DNA from: Cliona cf. orientalis | Taxonomy: Eukaryota; Porifera; Demospongiae; Clionaida; Clionaidae | DNA length: 64,000 nt | Assembly: GCA_963930775.1 (NCBI GenBank) | Contig: OZ005699.1 | Coordinates: forward strand, 7,461,501 to 7,525,500 | Reading direction: 5' to 3' | In this document: in pieces, positions 9,509-22,050 of the stretch | How positions within the stretch are numbered: the first letter of the stretch is position 1 | Layout of the letters: every line of letters begins with the position of its first letter | Made by a program: the position numbers and the translations under genes | Notes under the pieces: model-generated | Told to the model about the DNA's origin: nothing | The model's database searches: none | Seen by the model: only the letters and a program-made list of their open reading frames with translations

Positions 9509-12500
9509 CTAGCAGTATTTTGACTTTAGTGTTTGCACAAAAGCTTGATCATTCCCTACAATTTCAAAAGCTTCCACTATAGCACACCATGAGGGTTGTG
9601 GCTCTTTGTTGAGCCATACACGGAACATCTCTCGTAAACAAGTCCTACTATCACCATGATCAGTTTTAATGCGACTTAATTCTCCATCATTAATTTCCAA
9701 CATTATACCGATATTTTCCCACATATCAAATTTAGCGTTGGTATAGAATTCCTTCAAGAGATCTTTTAGCGATGGTGCACCTGCATAATTCCCAAGAATA
9801 CTATTATGTCATTGAGTATACAGCACAATAATAATTAGCATGCCCACAATAATAAAATTCAATGATAATAATCACCTCTATTATTATTTTGGACACACAT
9901 GGGACAGCACGGTGTCCTGATAAAAGATGTGGTGGACCACCAACTTATTAATAATCACCAAGCTGTGGGGGGGGGGGGGGGGGGGGGATATATTCAAAAC
10001 CACCCCCCCCCCTTCCCGGCCATGCCACATGCATGTTGCCTTTCTTGTTATCATAAAGTACCGATAACATCGAATTGCAAGGTTGCTCATAATCATGCAG
10101 GAATAAGCTTACAATTCACCGGACTGGTCGGCCAATGGCAGCCTGACAGTGTCCCTCTCAGCCACCATAATAATATCTTGAGATCTAGGCACCTGAGCAA
10201 CTCATAAGCAACATCGAATTTGGCGAAAAAGTAGCTTCAGAGCATGTGCTTCAAATTGATGGACACGTATACAGTCCATGAGCGTCATAAATGGCCACAC
10301 CTATTGACGCTTACTTAATGTGTGCATGCCATGAGCTTTCTGTTCATGCTCATAGAGCCATAGTTTACCTATTATAGATGTTTGTGTCGATTCATCCACA
10401 CAGCTTCTCTTTGCAGAACCTATACACGATGAATGAACCTGATGTTAAAATTGTTCATTAATGTAGCTATTATTATTTCGATTCCTTACTTTGTTCAATC
10501 TCACTACTCCTTGAAAGTCGTCTTTTCCTTGGCAACATATAATACTCATGATCTAATAGTACATTAATTATTGTTGATGGATGCATATATATTATATGTA
10601 TGTATGTAGCTATGTACTGTCACAATAATTATGATAAATTAAATACCGTATACATAAAATTTTCGCCAATTTTGCCACCTGCTCTCACTAGCAAAATTTT
10701 AAATTTTAATCATACTAACATTTTGTCTTATATTAAAACTGCAGAGGATATGGCAAAAATGCATGTTTGAATATTTCTGGAATTATTATTATACAAAGGT
10801 GGCTGGGCTTGGTAAAATTTTTATCCAGTGAAAATTTTCACGTATACGGTAGGTAATCATTATTGTGCAAGCCTCTCATCCCCACCAGTAAATTAATGTT
10901 ATTGAAAATTTGGGGATGAATTGAAGGCACATTATTGTTGTTTAATTACCTGTTATTGGTAGATTTATTGTAAAATAGTTGTGGGGAGCTTTTGCACCAC
11001 ACAAATGAATTTGATAATCCACTTCAGGAACATCTTCCATCTGATGATTCAGAAGTAATCGTGCAAGCAGTTGACAGCTAGGAAGACTTTTACCAGGTTC
11101 AAATGTGTCTACCTGTTGCTTGGTAATCTATTATTATTATTATAGGGAATATATTATTATAACATAATTACAGAAGTATTAACAGGGAGCTAACTTCTGG
11201 ATGACTCTGTGGTGTTAATTTCCATCCATTCTTCTGTTCATTGAATTCATTAACATCCAACAAGATGGAATTTTCTTCAAATTGTATTAGTTGGTGGGGA
11301 CCTGAATGTGCTCCTTTTCTCTTAAAGTCTTTAATAGTTACCTATAAATTGAGATCCATTATACAATTACATATGACATTGTGTAAACATATATATAATG
11401 GTAACATAATAATATTATTATGCATGCGTGTTTACTTACAGGGACATGATCTTTTATATCCCTAGCAATGACAAAGTGAATCTCATAAGTTCCAGTCTTT
11501 TGATGGATTAAAAAAATCATTGCACAATACTGGTATTCATGAGGAGCATTTGCACCATCATCACATAGCTGAGTATCATTAAGAACTCCGCCAACTTTAC
11601 ATTCCAATTCATCAAGGTCGAGAAGGCAAAGTAATAATCTGAGGTTCTTCCAAGTAGGTTGAATATGACTAGGCACACCATCAGTGATCCACCGCTTCAG
11701 AGCATCATTCAGTGCAGCCGTTTGCTTCACACGGATGAGTCTTAAAAAGTCACGTCTCCTTTTTTCTAATTCACTAAGCAATGGAATACCTATCTCAGAC
11801 TGCAGTAGAAAGAGACTCTCAAATGAAAATTTTTCATTGGGATTATACACTGGATCTACAATAATAATGCATAACATTCATACTCCACACTCATGTATTA
11901 TCATTATGTATACTTACAATTGATGGATACTTGAATAATTTGCTTAGAGAGCACTTTTGTTTCAAAATATTCTCCTCCTACAATCATCAATTCTTTGTTG
12001 GAGCCAATAACACAAGTAGAGTATGCATTCTCATTTGGCGTCTTCAGCACCAGCACCCAGACTCGACTATTGGGGCAATAAGCAAAGAGAAAACCACCAT
12101 TTTGTACAACTAGTCGGCTTCCGAATATTGCAGGACAGCCCCAAGCCACTTCCGGTGGTATATCAGGTATCTGTCTCCAAAGTGATAAATCCTCCTCATG
12201 ATCACCTCCCACCTTACTGAGTGACACAAGGCTAGCAGAAAAAACTGATATTCCTCGCCGTCCACCCATGAGATAGCAATCACCTTCATGGATAGCCATT
12301 TTCACGTCATTGCTAACCAAATCCCTTGGCCCCCTAATATTCCACCACTGCACTCCATCATACATCTCAACGTATAATTCAAAAGTGGATAATTCAGTGA
12401 CACATTCACCTCCTGTTACTATGAGGACGCTATCAGTGCTCACGGCTACAGCACCACATCGCTGAAGACTCATTGGGGGAATAATGTCCGCATTCCAATG

Positions 12501-12938
12501 TTCATCTGATTCAGTCATCACCCACACTTTATTAGTATGTAGGCTATCCTCACAGCTGCATTCCTTCCCTCCAACCAGTACAATCCGACGTCGACGCTGC
12601 CAGTGGTAGACAGCCAATGCAAAATGAGAAACAGGAGTATTTATCGAGCCCCACTCATTGTTATCCAGTGAGTATACATGTATAATTGTAGCAGAATCTG
12701 ACTGGGTTGTTCCACCACCAACATACAGTTTCTCTTCACACCGTACAGCTTGACAATCTTTCATTCCCATGGGTAATTTAATTTCCGACTTCACTAAGGG
12801 TGCTACCAAAGGATGAAGTAGATCAACCTACAAAAAAATTAGAGATATAGCTAGCAGATAAATAAGCTGTAGAAAGTAGACTAGAAGCCTTTGTCTAAGT
12901 AAAACTTGACGCAAGAGTTCATGACAAACAGCGGCCAT
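9509..12938 (-). CDS. Kelch / Death-like / UPA-like / Death-domain protein
   Basis: Six minus-strand exons join in phase: 12938-12906 (tentative first exon, MAAVCHELLRQ), 12827-11918, 11855-11440, 11341-11195, 11112-10950 and 9780-9509, giving about 646 residues. The long exon carries five or more kelch-type blades with GG motifs (YVGGGT, LVGGKE, VTGGEC, LMGGRR, IVGGEY). Exon 3 has a helical death-like segment (LKRWITDGVPSHIQPTWKNL) and then strands. Exons 4-5 continue as a beta-rich region that resembles a UPA domain (GPHQLIQFEE, NGWKL). The last exon is a clear Death domain (MWENIGIMLEI to WCAIVEAFEIVGND). The Death call is firm, Kelch is firm and UPA is an inference from pattern and from the UNC5/PIDD-like order. 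Expected role: cytosolic adaptor in death-fold signalling. Confidence 0.75.
9965..10012. repeat. G run followed by C run
   Basis: About 24 G bases, an AT-rich spacer of about 18 bases, then a C run. It could fold back on itself. It lies in the last intron of the Kelch/Death gene. Confidence 0.8.
10646..10849. mobile_element. 204-bp MITE, TA target site
   Basis: Ends are CCGTATACATAAAATTTTC and GAAAATTTTCACGTATACGG, near-perfect inverted repeats flanked by TA on both sides. It lies in the intron before the Death-domain exon. Tc1/mariner-type by target site. Confidence 0.85.
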
Positions 12939-13615
12939 AGCCTAACCAAGACCTGACTTTCGCGACAGGAAGGTCGCTTCAATGTTGTGACAGCTGTCTC
13001 TATCATCATGTTAGCTTTATTCCTGGTTCCTATTATTGAATGCATGGGCTCATTAAGCAGAGGTAATTATGCATTATACTGTGCCACAGTGCCTATATGA
13101 TTTGGTACTAGGTAATTCTTATGTAATATGAAAAACATCATGCAAAGCTTTCATGACACAAATTTCATGGATAATTAACACTATAGCTAACTGTGAAAAT
13201 TAAATCCACGAAATAAACACGATCACAGTACAGTTTATAGTAATGAGATCAAGAGGGTATCTGTGAAAATCAAATCGTGAAAACTTTGAAGACTCAGTCT
13301 GGTCTTCTGCAAAAATTGGACCCTATGAAAATTTCCCGCTATACAGTTACAGTGTAATACCCAGGGTGAACTAACTGCAGTGTACCTGCCACATCACCTG
13401 ACACAATTCCTTGAACTGTGAGATTTTGTTTAAATTCATGGCCCCATTTGATCATTGTACAGTGACAATTTAGGGTGCATGGCATCTACCAGCCTGGATT
13501 GGCATGCATGCACCCGCATGCGTGAATTTGTGTGTATGTAGTAATAATTATAATTATTTTGTTCTTCCTTGTATGAAATACAGCAAGAGTTCTACACACC
13601 AATCTGCCTTCCAAT

Positions 13616-13785
13616 TACTGCTACATCATCGTAGATTATTGATAAACATTATTAGTTTTACTATTGTTCAGTCTGCTACATCATCGTGTATTGTTGATAA
13701 ACATTATTAGTTTTACTATTGTTCAGTCTGCTACATCATCGTGTATTGTTGATAAGCATTGTTAGTTTTGCTGCTGTTTAATCTC
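13616..13785 (+). repeat. about 55-bp tandem repeat, three units
   Basis: The unit starts CTGCTACATCATCGTGTATT and ends near TTACTATTGTTCAGT. The third copy is more diverged (GATAAGCATTGTTAG). Confidence 0.85.
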
Positions 13786-13893
13786 TTATTAATGAAATTC
13801 ATACTACTAGCATGATATTCACAGCAATAAAAAAATATCCCCATGTTTCTATATTATACAGTTAAAGATTCTGGATGACACTTGATATTTTTG

Positions 13894-14199
13894 CAGGGGC
13901 GTAGCTTAGTTGTTTCTTTGTTGCCCGGAATCCCCCCCCCCCCCCCCCCCCCCCCGGGCAGTCAGATTCAGTATGGCTATCAGTAACCTCTTGGTTTCCA
14001 GATTCAATGTACAGGCACTAAAATCTCCTGAAACTTAGCCTAGGTCTCCTCCTTTTGTGCTTTTCTCTGCCAAAATCTCGAAAATCTAGCAAACACTGGC
14101 TGAAAATGGCGATTGTTAATTAGAGGGCGCGGCCGAAAAGTGAGCGTGCTCGTTAAATTTTTCGCGCGCGCTTCACACGCAATCCTGGCTACGCCCCTG
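13894..14199. mobile_element. 306-bp hAT-like MITE
   Basis: Termini CAGGGGCGTAGC and GCTACGCCCCTG, flanked by the 5-bp direct repeat TTTTG (13889-13893 and 14200-14204). A C run of about 28 bases lies near the left end. CAGGG termini suggest the hAT superfamily; hAT target duplications are usually 8 bp, but 5-bp groups are known. Confidence 0.8.
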
Positions 14200-15229
14200 T
14201 TTTGTGCACTAAATTTAACCACAGGATAATTTCTATTCAGTGATGACATAAAATTAATGCATATTATACAGTGCTTGAGTCTCATTATAAAAGATCACCT
14301 AAACGTGTTCTTGGGAATTTGCACTATTAAACCATGCAAATTAATAAAATTCTATCATTTTCTATTTAACCATAATGTATACAGTTACTATGTATTCATT
14401 TGACAATATTATAATAGCTATTATTATAATAATTATTTCCATAATTTTTTTTCAGGACTTGAGAATTGAGCGTTTGTACTTAAAAAATCAGATCGAGTCA
14501 AACCCTTCATGTTCAAGATTTTTTTATACGTTGAAAATGGGACCCGGTGAAATAAGAACCATGGTCCTTGCCTGCCTAAGCCACATGATCTACAACTCAA
14601 TAAACTCAGCTTCTCTTCCAAACTGATCTTGATTGATGCATATTTTCTTCCCGATTCTTGGAGAATGATATTAAACGATCACTGGCCACCTCCAACTTGC
14701 TTCCGGATCCTCAGCCTCAACGGCATCAATGAGTAGACCGCCCTTGCATGCCCAGTCTCGGCACTTTCCCGCGGCCCTATACCATGCACCCTCGGTCCCC
14801 ACACCGACTGGCTAGCCCGGCGACGATTCCGAATAAATTTCAGCCAATTTCAATGATGATAATCTAATGTAACCACCTACCTTTTTGGTGCACTCTTCCA
14901 TCTTCCTGAAATTCTTCTCCGATGGCGCGCCAGGTCCGAGAAAAATCAATGCTCGCGCTCACATGACGGCAATTCGAGGGGTACAGTATTAATTTTATAA
15001 TATGGGCATCTGATTGGTTGGTAGATTTCGCGGGTACCCCGCTATTATTGAAAATGCGCGCCAAAAGCCATGAAAAACTAATGACCATGCCCTACCAGAC
15101 TGCGCCCATGGGCGCTTAAAACCGTGCCTTTTTCAATGTCGTTCGCGCGCGCGCAGACTTACAACTGTGCACAGTCTAAATAAGTGAGTCTGCGCAATAA
15201 TAATCTAGACAACTTGGATAATAATATTA

Positions 15230-15425
15230 TTCCTTGTTTGAAACAATAGCATCAACATTGCAACAATCACTGAGTAATAGCTTGTTCCAGGTCCAATTTC
15301 AGGGGGTGAAGATCTAGATCTATAGAATAGTTTAGCTATGACATGGTAGTGAATGTTCAACTTTATGCACGTCACTGGAGAATACTTCACCAAATTAGTA
15401 CATCACTTCAGATACAGCCTCCATC
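15230..15425 (-). repeat. dispersed repeat, second of an inverted pair
   Basis: The reverse complement matches 9270-9440, including the block containing CCCCCTGAAATTGGACCTGG and the block ACGTCACTGGAGAATACTTC in plus orientation. Family unknown. Confidence 0.7.
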
Positions 15426-16014
15426 AAAATATCTACACAAAAAGTATAATAATATCATAGTCATCTGTAACTTTATGATGTAATATGTGACCCTCCACGA
15501 GGAAACCATGGAAAAGAATGAAAATATAGGCATTCTATAGATCGTTAGTACACAAAATCGAAGAAAGAAGTGACTGGAAAGTTTTTTCTGTGTGCAGCAG
15601 CCGTGCTTGTCCACTGCAACTATGGAAACGGCTCCATATCATGGACGGTCCATGTTAGCTACACGGCTGACTTCTTCGATCCATAACTTGGTAAGTATAG
15701 CATTCTAGAGGCTACGAAGCAGATTTTTGTGTAGAGAGGAATGATTCCTCTATTGATCTATACCAAAAAGTTATAATGATAATTATCACCTTGGGCAACT
15801 ATTTTGGCCTGTATCTCTAGTGCATTACGGTTGGTTTCCTCGTGGAAGGTCACATAATTATACTGTAGTGTCCCAGTATCACAGTTTAAAGTACCATAAA
15901 TCTGGAAATTTTCGTTGTAAGTAGTCGATGGTGGCTACGAAAATTAATCTTATGAATATTAGCATGCGCTATTAACGCTAATGCTTTAAGGGGTTGTTCC
16001 TACGAAAATTTTTT

Positions 16015-16197
16015 TACACAAAAATTTATCATACAAAAGTTTCATCTACGGTATCCCCCGCGTAATGTATCCTCCCAGAATGTACCGTGATACCGAGGGC
16101 AAATGCCTACTCCCTGGTAAACGCTAATGTAGTACACAAAAATTTATCATACAAAAGTTTCATCTACGGTATCCCCCGCGTAATGTATCCTCCCAGA
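16015..16197 (+). repeat. A-B-A segmental repeat, with B again at 16622-16678
   Basis: Unit A (65 bp, contains TCATCTACGGTATCCCCCGC) occurs at 16015-16079 and 16133-16197. Unit B (57 bp, contains GTACCGTGATACCGAGGGCA) occurs at 16077-16133 and again at 16622-16678, after a G run. The second B continues into sequence related to the reverse strand of 51190-51365. Confidence 0.85.
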
Positions 16198-18170
16198 TAG
16201 TCCAAACTATCCCAGCCTGGGTTAGTTTACACTAGGGGGAAAGCATCCTGGGTCAGGATACTGGTATGCTATCCTAGCTGGTAAAGGGTGATGCAACTAT
16301 AGCATACTTGCACAGATAGAGTACTGCCATGGTGACTATAAAGTGCTGTGCTTATTCAGTGCTCCAAGAAGGCAGAGGTGAAGCCAATCACATCAGAGAT
16401 TGTTCGGGCCAAGTGATTTGTTACACATGACAAATTGAGTGTAGCTTTGCTCATTGCGATTGAATTGATGCTGAGAAGCCAATATATGGCATAGGTTCTT
16501 GAGATGCAAAATTTGTGACCTATTTCTTATCATTCAAAAGTAGTGGTTGCCACAGTAAATTAATGCTAAACTATACATAATTTTATCATCCCACAGATTG
16601 GGGGGGGGGGGGGGGGGGGGTAGAATGTACCGTGATACCGAGGGCAAATGCCTACTCCCTGGTAAACGCTAATGTAGTGCATTTCAAGGAATGAATGTAG
16701 CAGCTTCTATACAAATGTATGGAGGTTATATCCCAGGTAAGCGCTCATGCAAGTCAAAAATTGTGATTTATGTTTAAGCGCCCACAAGTTCTCACCAGGG
16801 ACACTATGATATTACACTATGGTATTATACTACTAAGTGGTGCTCAGACGTACAGAGGAACTGTCTCTCTTCAGTGTTGCTACTTTCTCAAGAGCAACTC
16901 AAAGCGAGCTGGGATTATTCCTAGTCATCACTGCACCAGACAGAATGTGTCGAGCATGATTTCAGATAGAGAATGTTATTTAGAATAATTATTCAGAGGT
17001 AGCAAAGCTGCAATTGAATGTACACTAAAGACTCACCTTTTGAACTTTCTTGGTAACAAAGAAGCTGTTAATGACCAAGTTAGAGGCTACATTTGACACT
17101 TGGATAGCCCTTTCCTAATAAATATTGCAAACCTCTTGAAAACTTGAAATTAGAAATTATACTATTATGCTATTACAGGAAAGTTTACAACACCATCAGG
17201 GTGCATAAATATTGATCATCACAGAATGATGGTCAGAACAGGTCTGTGTAAAGGTATTTCATCATGTGGCGTTGGTTACTAACTTAGGATCGTCTATCAC
17301 TACTGATCAACCTCAAAGAATTCACGCTACTCACCTTGGAGGCTTGAGGGCAAAGCACATGATTAGCACATCCATCCAAGTAGCTAAAATATTATGCCTG
17401 AGAGAGAAAGAAAGAAAGAGAGAGAGAGAGAGGGGGGGGGAGGAAGAAAAAAAGATACATCACTCTACTAAAATTGTGTGATCTCGGTTCTTTCTAGCTA
17501 TCCTAAGATCAGATTTAATAATTAATTTGGCACTCAGTCAATGTAGGTAAGTGTTTGAATCTTCACTGGAGCTCTCAAAGCGACCCGTTATTGTCTTCAT
17601 CATTGCGCCAAAATCATACCATATTATATAAACCTACCCAACTCGTATTAAATTTTATAAAAAGCCTCACACATATTAAGTAACAAACTGATTTGAAAAC
17701 CAATAAAAGTCTTAGTTTAACCCACCTTTCAGATCAGCATGTTATGCTACACGTAGTCGTCCACTAGTTAATAGTCCCACATCCTGGATTACTGTGGTAT
17801 AGTTAAAGCTGCGAGGAGAGAAGAAAGAAAATGTCAGATAAAATCACACTGATGCAAATTTGTCATGACAAAATTAATCATGCCACAATTTTTCGACATC
17901 AAATAGGCCTCAGACATCCTAAATGGCATCAGCATTACCACACGGGTAAGTATCAGCCATATGCTTGTCAATTTATTCCTCATTGGCCACGCTACACAGA
18001 GAAAGCAAAAGCTCTCACCTTCTCACAGTGTTCTCAGCTTCATCACGAGGTTACACTGGGAGCACATGGCATGGCAGAGTTGCACATTTGCGCATGCGCA
18101 GTGCATTCTGTCAGCTAATTGATAGGGGCTTCCTCCATGTGATGTGATTGCGTGCATGATCGTGCAAGGG

Positions 18171-18417
18171 TGACAAAGGACTCAAATTACTCGAGCCTCA
18201 GTGAGTGTCCGCTCTCCTCCTCGGCTCCTGCCTCGTCACTCTGCGCTAATCTTCGGTGAAACCCCTGGGAGCAGCCCCACTACCTCGTGCCAGTCTTTAT
18301 CGCTGACTAGGACAAAGGAGAAAAGCTTAAAAGTAGCCACAAGCCATTCGAGCGGGCGCCCGAAGCTCTACCGTCGCTAGTGAACCATCGCTACTCACTT
18401 GTCTGTTGTTTCTCAGG
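18171..18417 (+). promoter_or_regulatory. putative promoter / 5' UTR exon of the kinase gene
   Basis: A locally GC-rich block ends in CTCAG followed by GTAAATT, a plausible splice donor at 18418. An acceptor TTCAG at 19388-19393 lies 35 bases before the kinase ATG. Together they would make a 5' UTR intron of about 1 kb. This is inference; no transcript evidence. Confidence 0.35.
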
Positions 18418-19428
18418 TAAATTTTGTTTATTTATGAGGTGTTTAGTACACAGAGTGCTCTGTGACTTAATATATAGTGCGTGGCGGTTTGTGTGTACGT
18501 CTCCACTGGCCCATGATTTGTGAGTGTGGCTAGTGAAGGGTACGAGTTTGTGTGGGTGTGTCTGCTTGTGGGCACTGACCACTACAAAGGAGAGCCATGC
18601 CTTGGGTCATTTATCAGATCTAACATTCAAGTTCAGTGATCGATGAGTGTGCGTGCATGTGTGTGTGTGTGTGCACGCGTGCGTATGTGTATGTGTGTGT
18701 GTATTCAGTGCACACAAACGCAAGAGATCAGACTTATCACGTATTAAATATGCATAGCTTGAAGCCTTTTATAGTGGGCTAGATTGTCACTTTATCTTCA
18801 TGAAATGAACACCAACCAAGTGTATACAACTGAGGATAGTGTTAAATATCAATTATCGTTCATTATTGCACTCTCTTGTTCTTCTGTTCACGCAGGGGCA
18901 TCACCCATCAATCACCAAACACTCATCACAACACCCAGACCAAAATTGGCGTAGGTGTTCTTTAAATATTTTGTGGTTTTCCTCGTTTCCTTTTAACGAT
19001 TGATTTCGTTGGTGGAACATCAACAAAGAAGCACTTTGTAGACTACACCCAGCTGGTTAAAAATCACCGCCGAAGGTACTCTACTTCACATCGGATCGAG
19101 CCAGCTGTCTAATCCTCTGCTCCTTCGTGCAATAATATTTCCCCGACTGTCCGGACAAAATTGAAATTTTAACGCAGGGGTTTGTACCATTAAGCCGTTT
19201 CCTACAGGCAATACAACTTTCAATATCGTATATGTGTAGTGGATGTTCACTTTTTTGTACTGGTACATAGTTATATGTTTTGAGTAGAGATCAGTCTTTG
19301 AAGCGGAAATTCCGACAATATATCGTTAGTTCATCGTCAAAATAGGGTCATCACAGTCCAGTGACAGTTCTACCCCCTCCCCATTTACATTCAGGAGATC
19401 ATCTTTGACGAGAGACGAATGTGACTCG

Positions 19429-21043
19429 ATGGCGAAATACGACCAAGATCCCATTTTTAAGACACACAGCATCACGGACGACTATGACATAAAATGGAAC
19501 AATAAGCTCGGTTCGGGGATAAGCGGACCGGTGCGGCTTTGCGTACACAAAGAAACTGGGAAAAAGTACGCTCTAAAGATCCTTCTCGATCGCCCAAAAG
19601 CTCGGAAAGAGGTGACCCTCCATTGGTTGTGTAGCGGGTCCGACCACATCGTACGAGCAGTGGACGTGTACGCAAATGAAGTCATTCTACCCGGCGATAG
19701 TGTGGCAAAGAAGAGGCTTTTGCTAGTCATGGAGCTGATGGAAGGAGGTGAATTATTCGAGTACATCACTGCAAGGCAACACTTCACCGAGAAGGAGGCG
19801 AGCAAGATATTGAAACAGATCGCACACGCCGTCAACTTCTGTCACTCACGAAACATCGCCCATCGCGACTTGAAACCGGAAAACCTCCTACTTCATCAAA
19901 AGCCTAGCGATCCAGAACACGTCATCATCAAATTGGCAGATTTCGGATTTGCCAAGGTGGACAATGGCGATTTAACGACGCCGCAGTTCACACCGTACTA
20001 TGTCGCTCCACAAGTGCTAGAGGCTCAGAAACGACAGAAGGACATACGCATGGGCCAACGTTCTCCGAGTAGCCCCTACTTTTACGATAAGAGCTGCGAT
20101 ATGTGGTCGGTGGGAGTGATATTGTACATCATGCTCTGTGGATACCCACCGTTCTATTCCGAGATACCGCACCAACCGATTACGCAGAGAATGCGTAAGA
20201 GAATCATGTCCGGGGATTTCAATTTTCCCGACAACGAGTGGAAGAGTATCTCAGAAAACGCCAAAGATCTCATCCAGAAGCTGCTCTGTGTCGATGCCAG
20301 TCAGCGGATCACCGTTGCCGAGCTACTGATACACCCGTGGATCACAAGCAACAATGTTCCGACGATGGATCTACCCTCTCCGGGGAACATGCTGAATAAG
20401 GAGGCCCTCGATCAGATCAAGGCCTACCACAGCGAGTTCTTGCAGGACCTACGCAGGGAAGAGGAGGGTTTCTACCTCAAACCGATTGGGAAATCAAAAA
20501 ACAAACTACTTCAGAGTAGAATGCAGGTATGTTTATATAGTATCAATAGAGGGTGCTTGTGCTTTGATATGATCGGTGGCCCAGGAATGCACACAGGAAT
20601 GTTAAGCCTTTGATCGAATAAATAAAAAATCTATTGAGTTCAAGTATATTATTATTAAAAGTATTTAAAACAGCACTACTCTCTCTATGCAGGGAGGCGC
20701 GGCAAAGCAGGAGCAGCAACTAGCAGTAGCCAAAGAACCAGACGGACGAAGGAAGTCCGTCGTCGAAGGCGTCCAGAGCTTGCAAGAGCTGAAAGACATC
20801 TGCCTGATGCCCCCGCCAATGGTCAACCCCTCGGGAGAGAGTCTGGCCGACTCCATGCTTATCGAGAGTGTTCGAAAGGCCATCACTTTTAACGAGGGGC
20901 ACCCCCAGTTAATGAGCGCAATCGAGGTGGAGTCGTGGAATATCGACGAGAGGGCGTTCACTGGGATGGTGAACAGAAAGAGACTTGCCGACTCAATTCA
21001 GAAGATTCTTGAAAATGCACCAAACATCCAAGTTACAAATTAG
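19429..21043 (+). CDS. MAPKAPK5-like: MAPKAPK5 (MK5/PRAK)-like protein kinase
   Basis: Two coding exons, 19429-20526 (donor GTATG) and 20693-21043 (acceptor TGCAG), join in phase 0 to 482 residues; human MK5 has about 473. The start is ATG at 19429 (MAKYDQDP). The protein kinase domain is complete: glycine loop LGSGISGPV (27-35), ATP lysine K50 in YALKILLDRPKAR, HRDLKPEN with D147, DFG with D171, and the activation motif LTTPQFTPYYVAPQVLE, whose T184 matches the MK5 threonine phosphorylated by p38/ERK3-type kinases. The second exon matches the MK5 C-terminal tail (SWNIDERAFTGMVNRKRLAD). Known role of the family: Ser/Thr kinase downstream of MAP kinases, shuttling between nucleus and cytoplasm. 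Nothing looks broken. Confidence 0.93.
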
Positions 21044-21459
21044 TGGTTTGATATTATAGGGGTCCCTCACTTTTTTTATTTAATCTCCTTCTCTCTTTCG
21101 ACCTTAGCTTTTGTATTTCCTTTTGTGGAATGTCAAATTGAGATGGTTACATGAAATTATTATTTTCATCCCCTTTAAGGGTTTATGTATAGAAACAGCA
21201 GTATTGTTCAAGTGTATAAACAGCTCCAATTTTTATTTATAGTTTGTGTTTTTGTTGTTAGGTGACAATATTTTTGTACGTACACAGAAAGCCACGTTTG
21301 CTCTAATTAAAAGAAATGTTGAGTAATACTGAAAAAAAAAATAAATAATGCTACACCACGCCTACACGGTATTAATGCCTACGCCCCCTGAATGAATATC
21401 GCCACTGCACTGCCCACAAAAAGGGCGGTCACGATCGCCGGGCTAGTTGGAGTAAATAC
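21044..21459. other. 3' flank of the kinase gene
   Basis: Contains the 3' UTR. An AATAAA after an A run near 21340 is the likely polyadenylation signal. No further gene. Confidence 0.5.
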
Positions 21460-22050
21460 TCTTGTTGTGGCTAGATCTGCAAGTTTAATATTCATACTTG
21501 ATCCTTAGCTAGCTATATCAGTTACTCTACTCTAAATAAGCCCACCTCAGCTGCAGCTTGTTACAGAGGCGGATACCGAAAGATCGAACTTTGACAGTTG
21601 AGCTGACAAAGACAGGAAGACTCGTTGCGCACCTGCAAATCGCCACATTCACGTCAGGTGTGGAAGATTCAAAGGAAAAGCCGCCCAACCGCAGGTAAAC
21701 CTAGCTGGCAACTGCACGTGTTTGTGTGTTTCTACTACTGCTCTGGATTGGTCGAGTGCTAAAGTGTTGAAATCAGATCTGCATACTAGCCAAGAGTACA
21801 GAACGAAGTGTGTGAGAGCGAGAGAGAGAGAATAGCTAGGAGTTCTGAGTATAGCCAGCTAGCTAATAATTTTACTGAGTCTACGTTTTCGTTTATATAC
21901 ACCAGGTCTCTCTCTCTCTCTTTCTTTATTAACCGGAGGAGATTCAGAAAATCACTTTGCAATCGGGAGTGCTAGCTGGAGTAGAATCGGCCGAAATACC
22001 CTCGAGGTATCAACAAGGAGTGAAGAGGTTTTGAAAGACCTGAAGGAGGT
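21460..22050 (+). promoter_or_regulatory. putative 5' UTR exons of the p140Cap-like gene
   Basis: Two candidate exon ends, CCGCAG followed by GTAAAC near 21692 and GAAGGAG followed by GTGAGA near 22049, lie in a more GC-rich block. They sit about 3 kb upstream of the first coding exon, whose acceptor is TACAAGCAG near 25180. Inference only. Confidence 0.3.

Larger units (their letters stand above)
12939..18170. other. gene-poor, repeat-rich interval
   Basis: No coding gene could be supported in about 5 kb. It holds tandem and dispersed repeats, one CAGGGGCGTAGC MITE, C and G runs at about 13926 and 16600, and a GA-rich tract at about 17410. A GC-rich block at 14690-14830 and CG-rich sequence near 15140 look promoter-like but have no matching gene. 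Confidence 0.5.

Noticed and set aside
14690-14830. GC-rich block resembling a structured RNA or rRNA piece
   Set aside because: No match recalled to tRNA, snRNA or rRNA landmarks; only a 35-codon open stretch on the minus strand.
17016-17100. Possible LINE ORF2 tail (CTLKTHLLNFLG)
   Set aside because: Too short and too weak to separate from chance.
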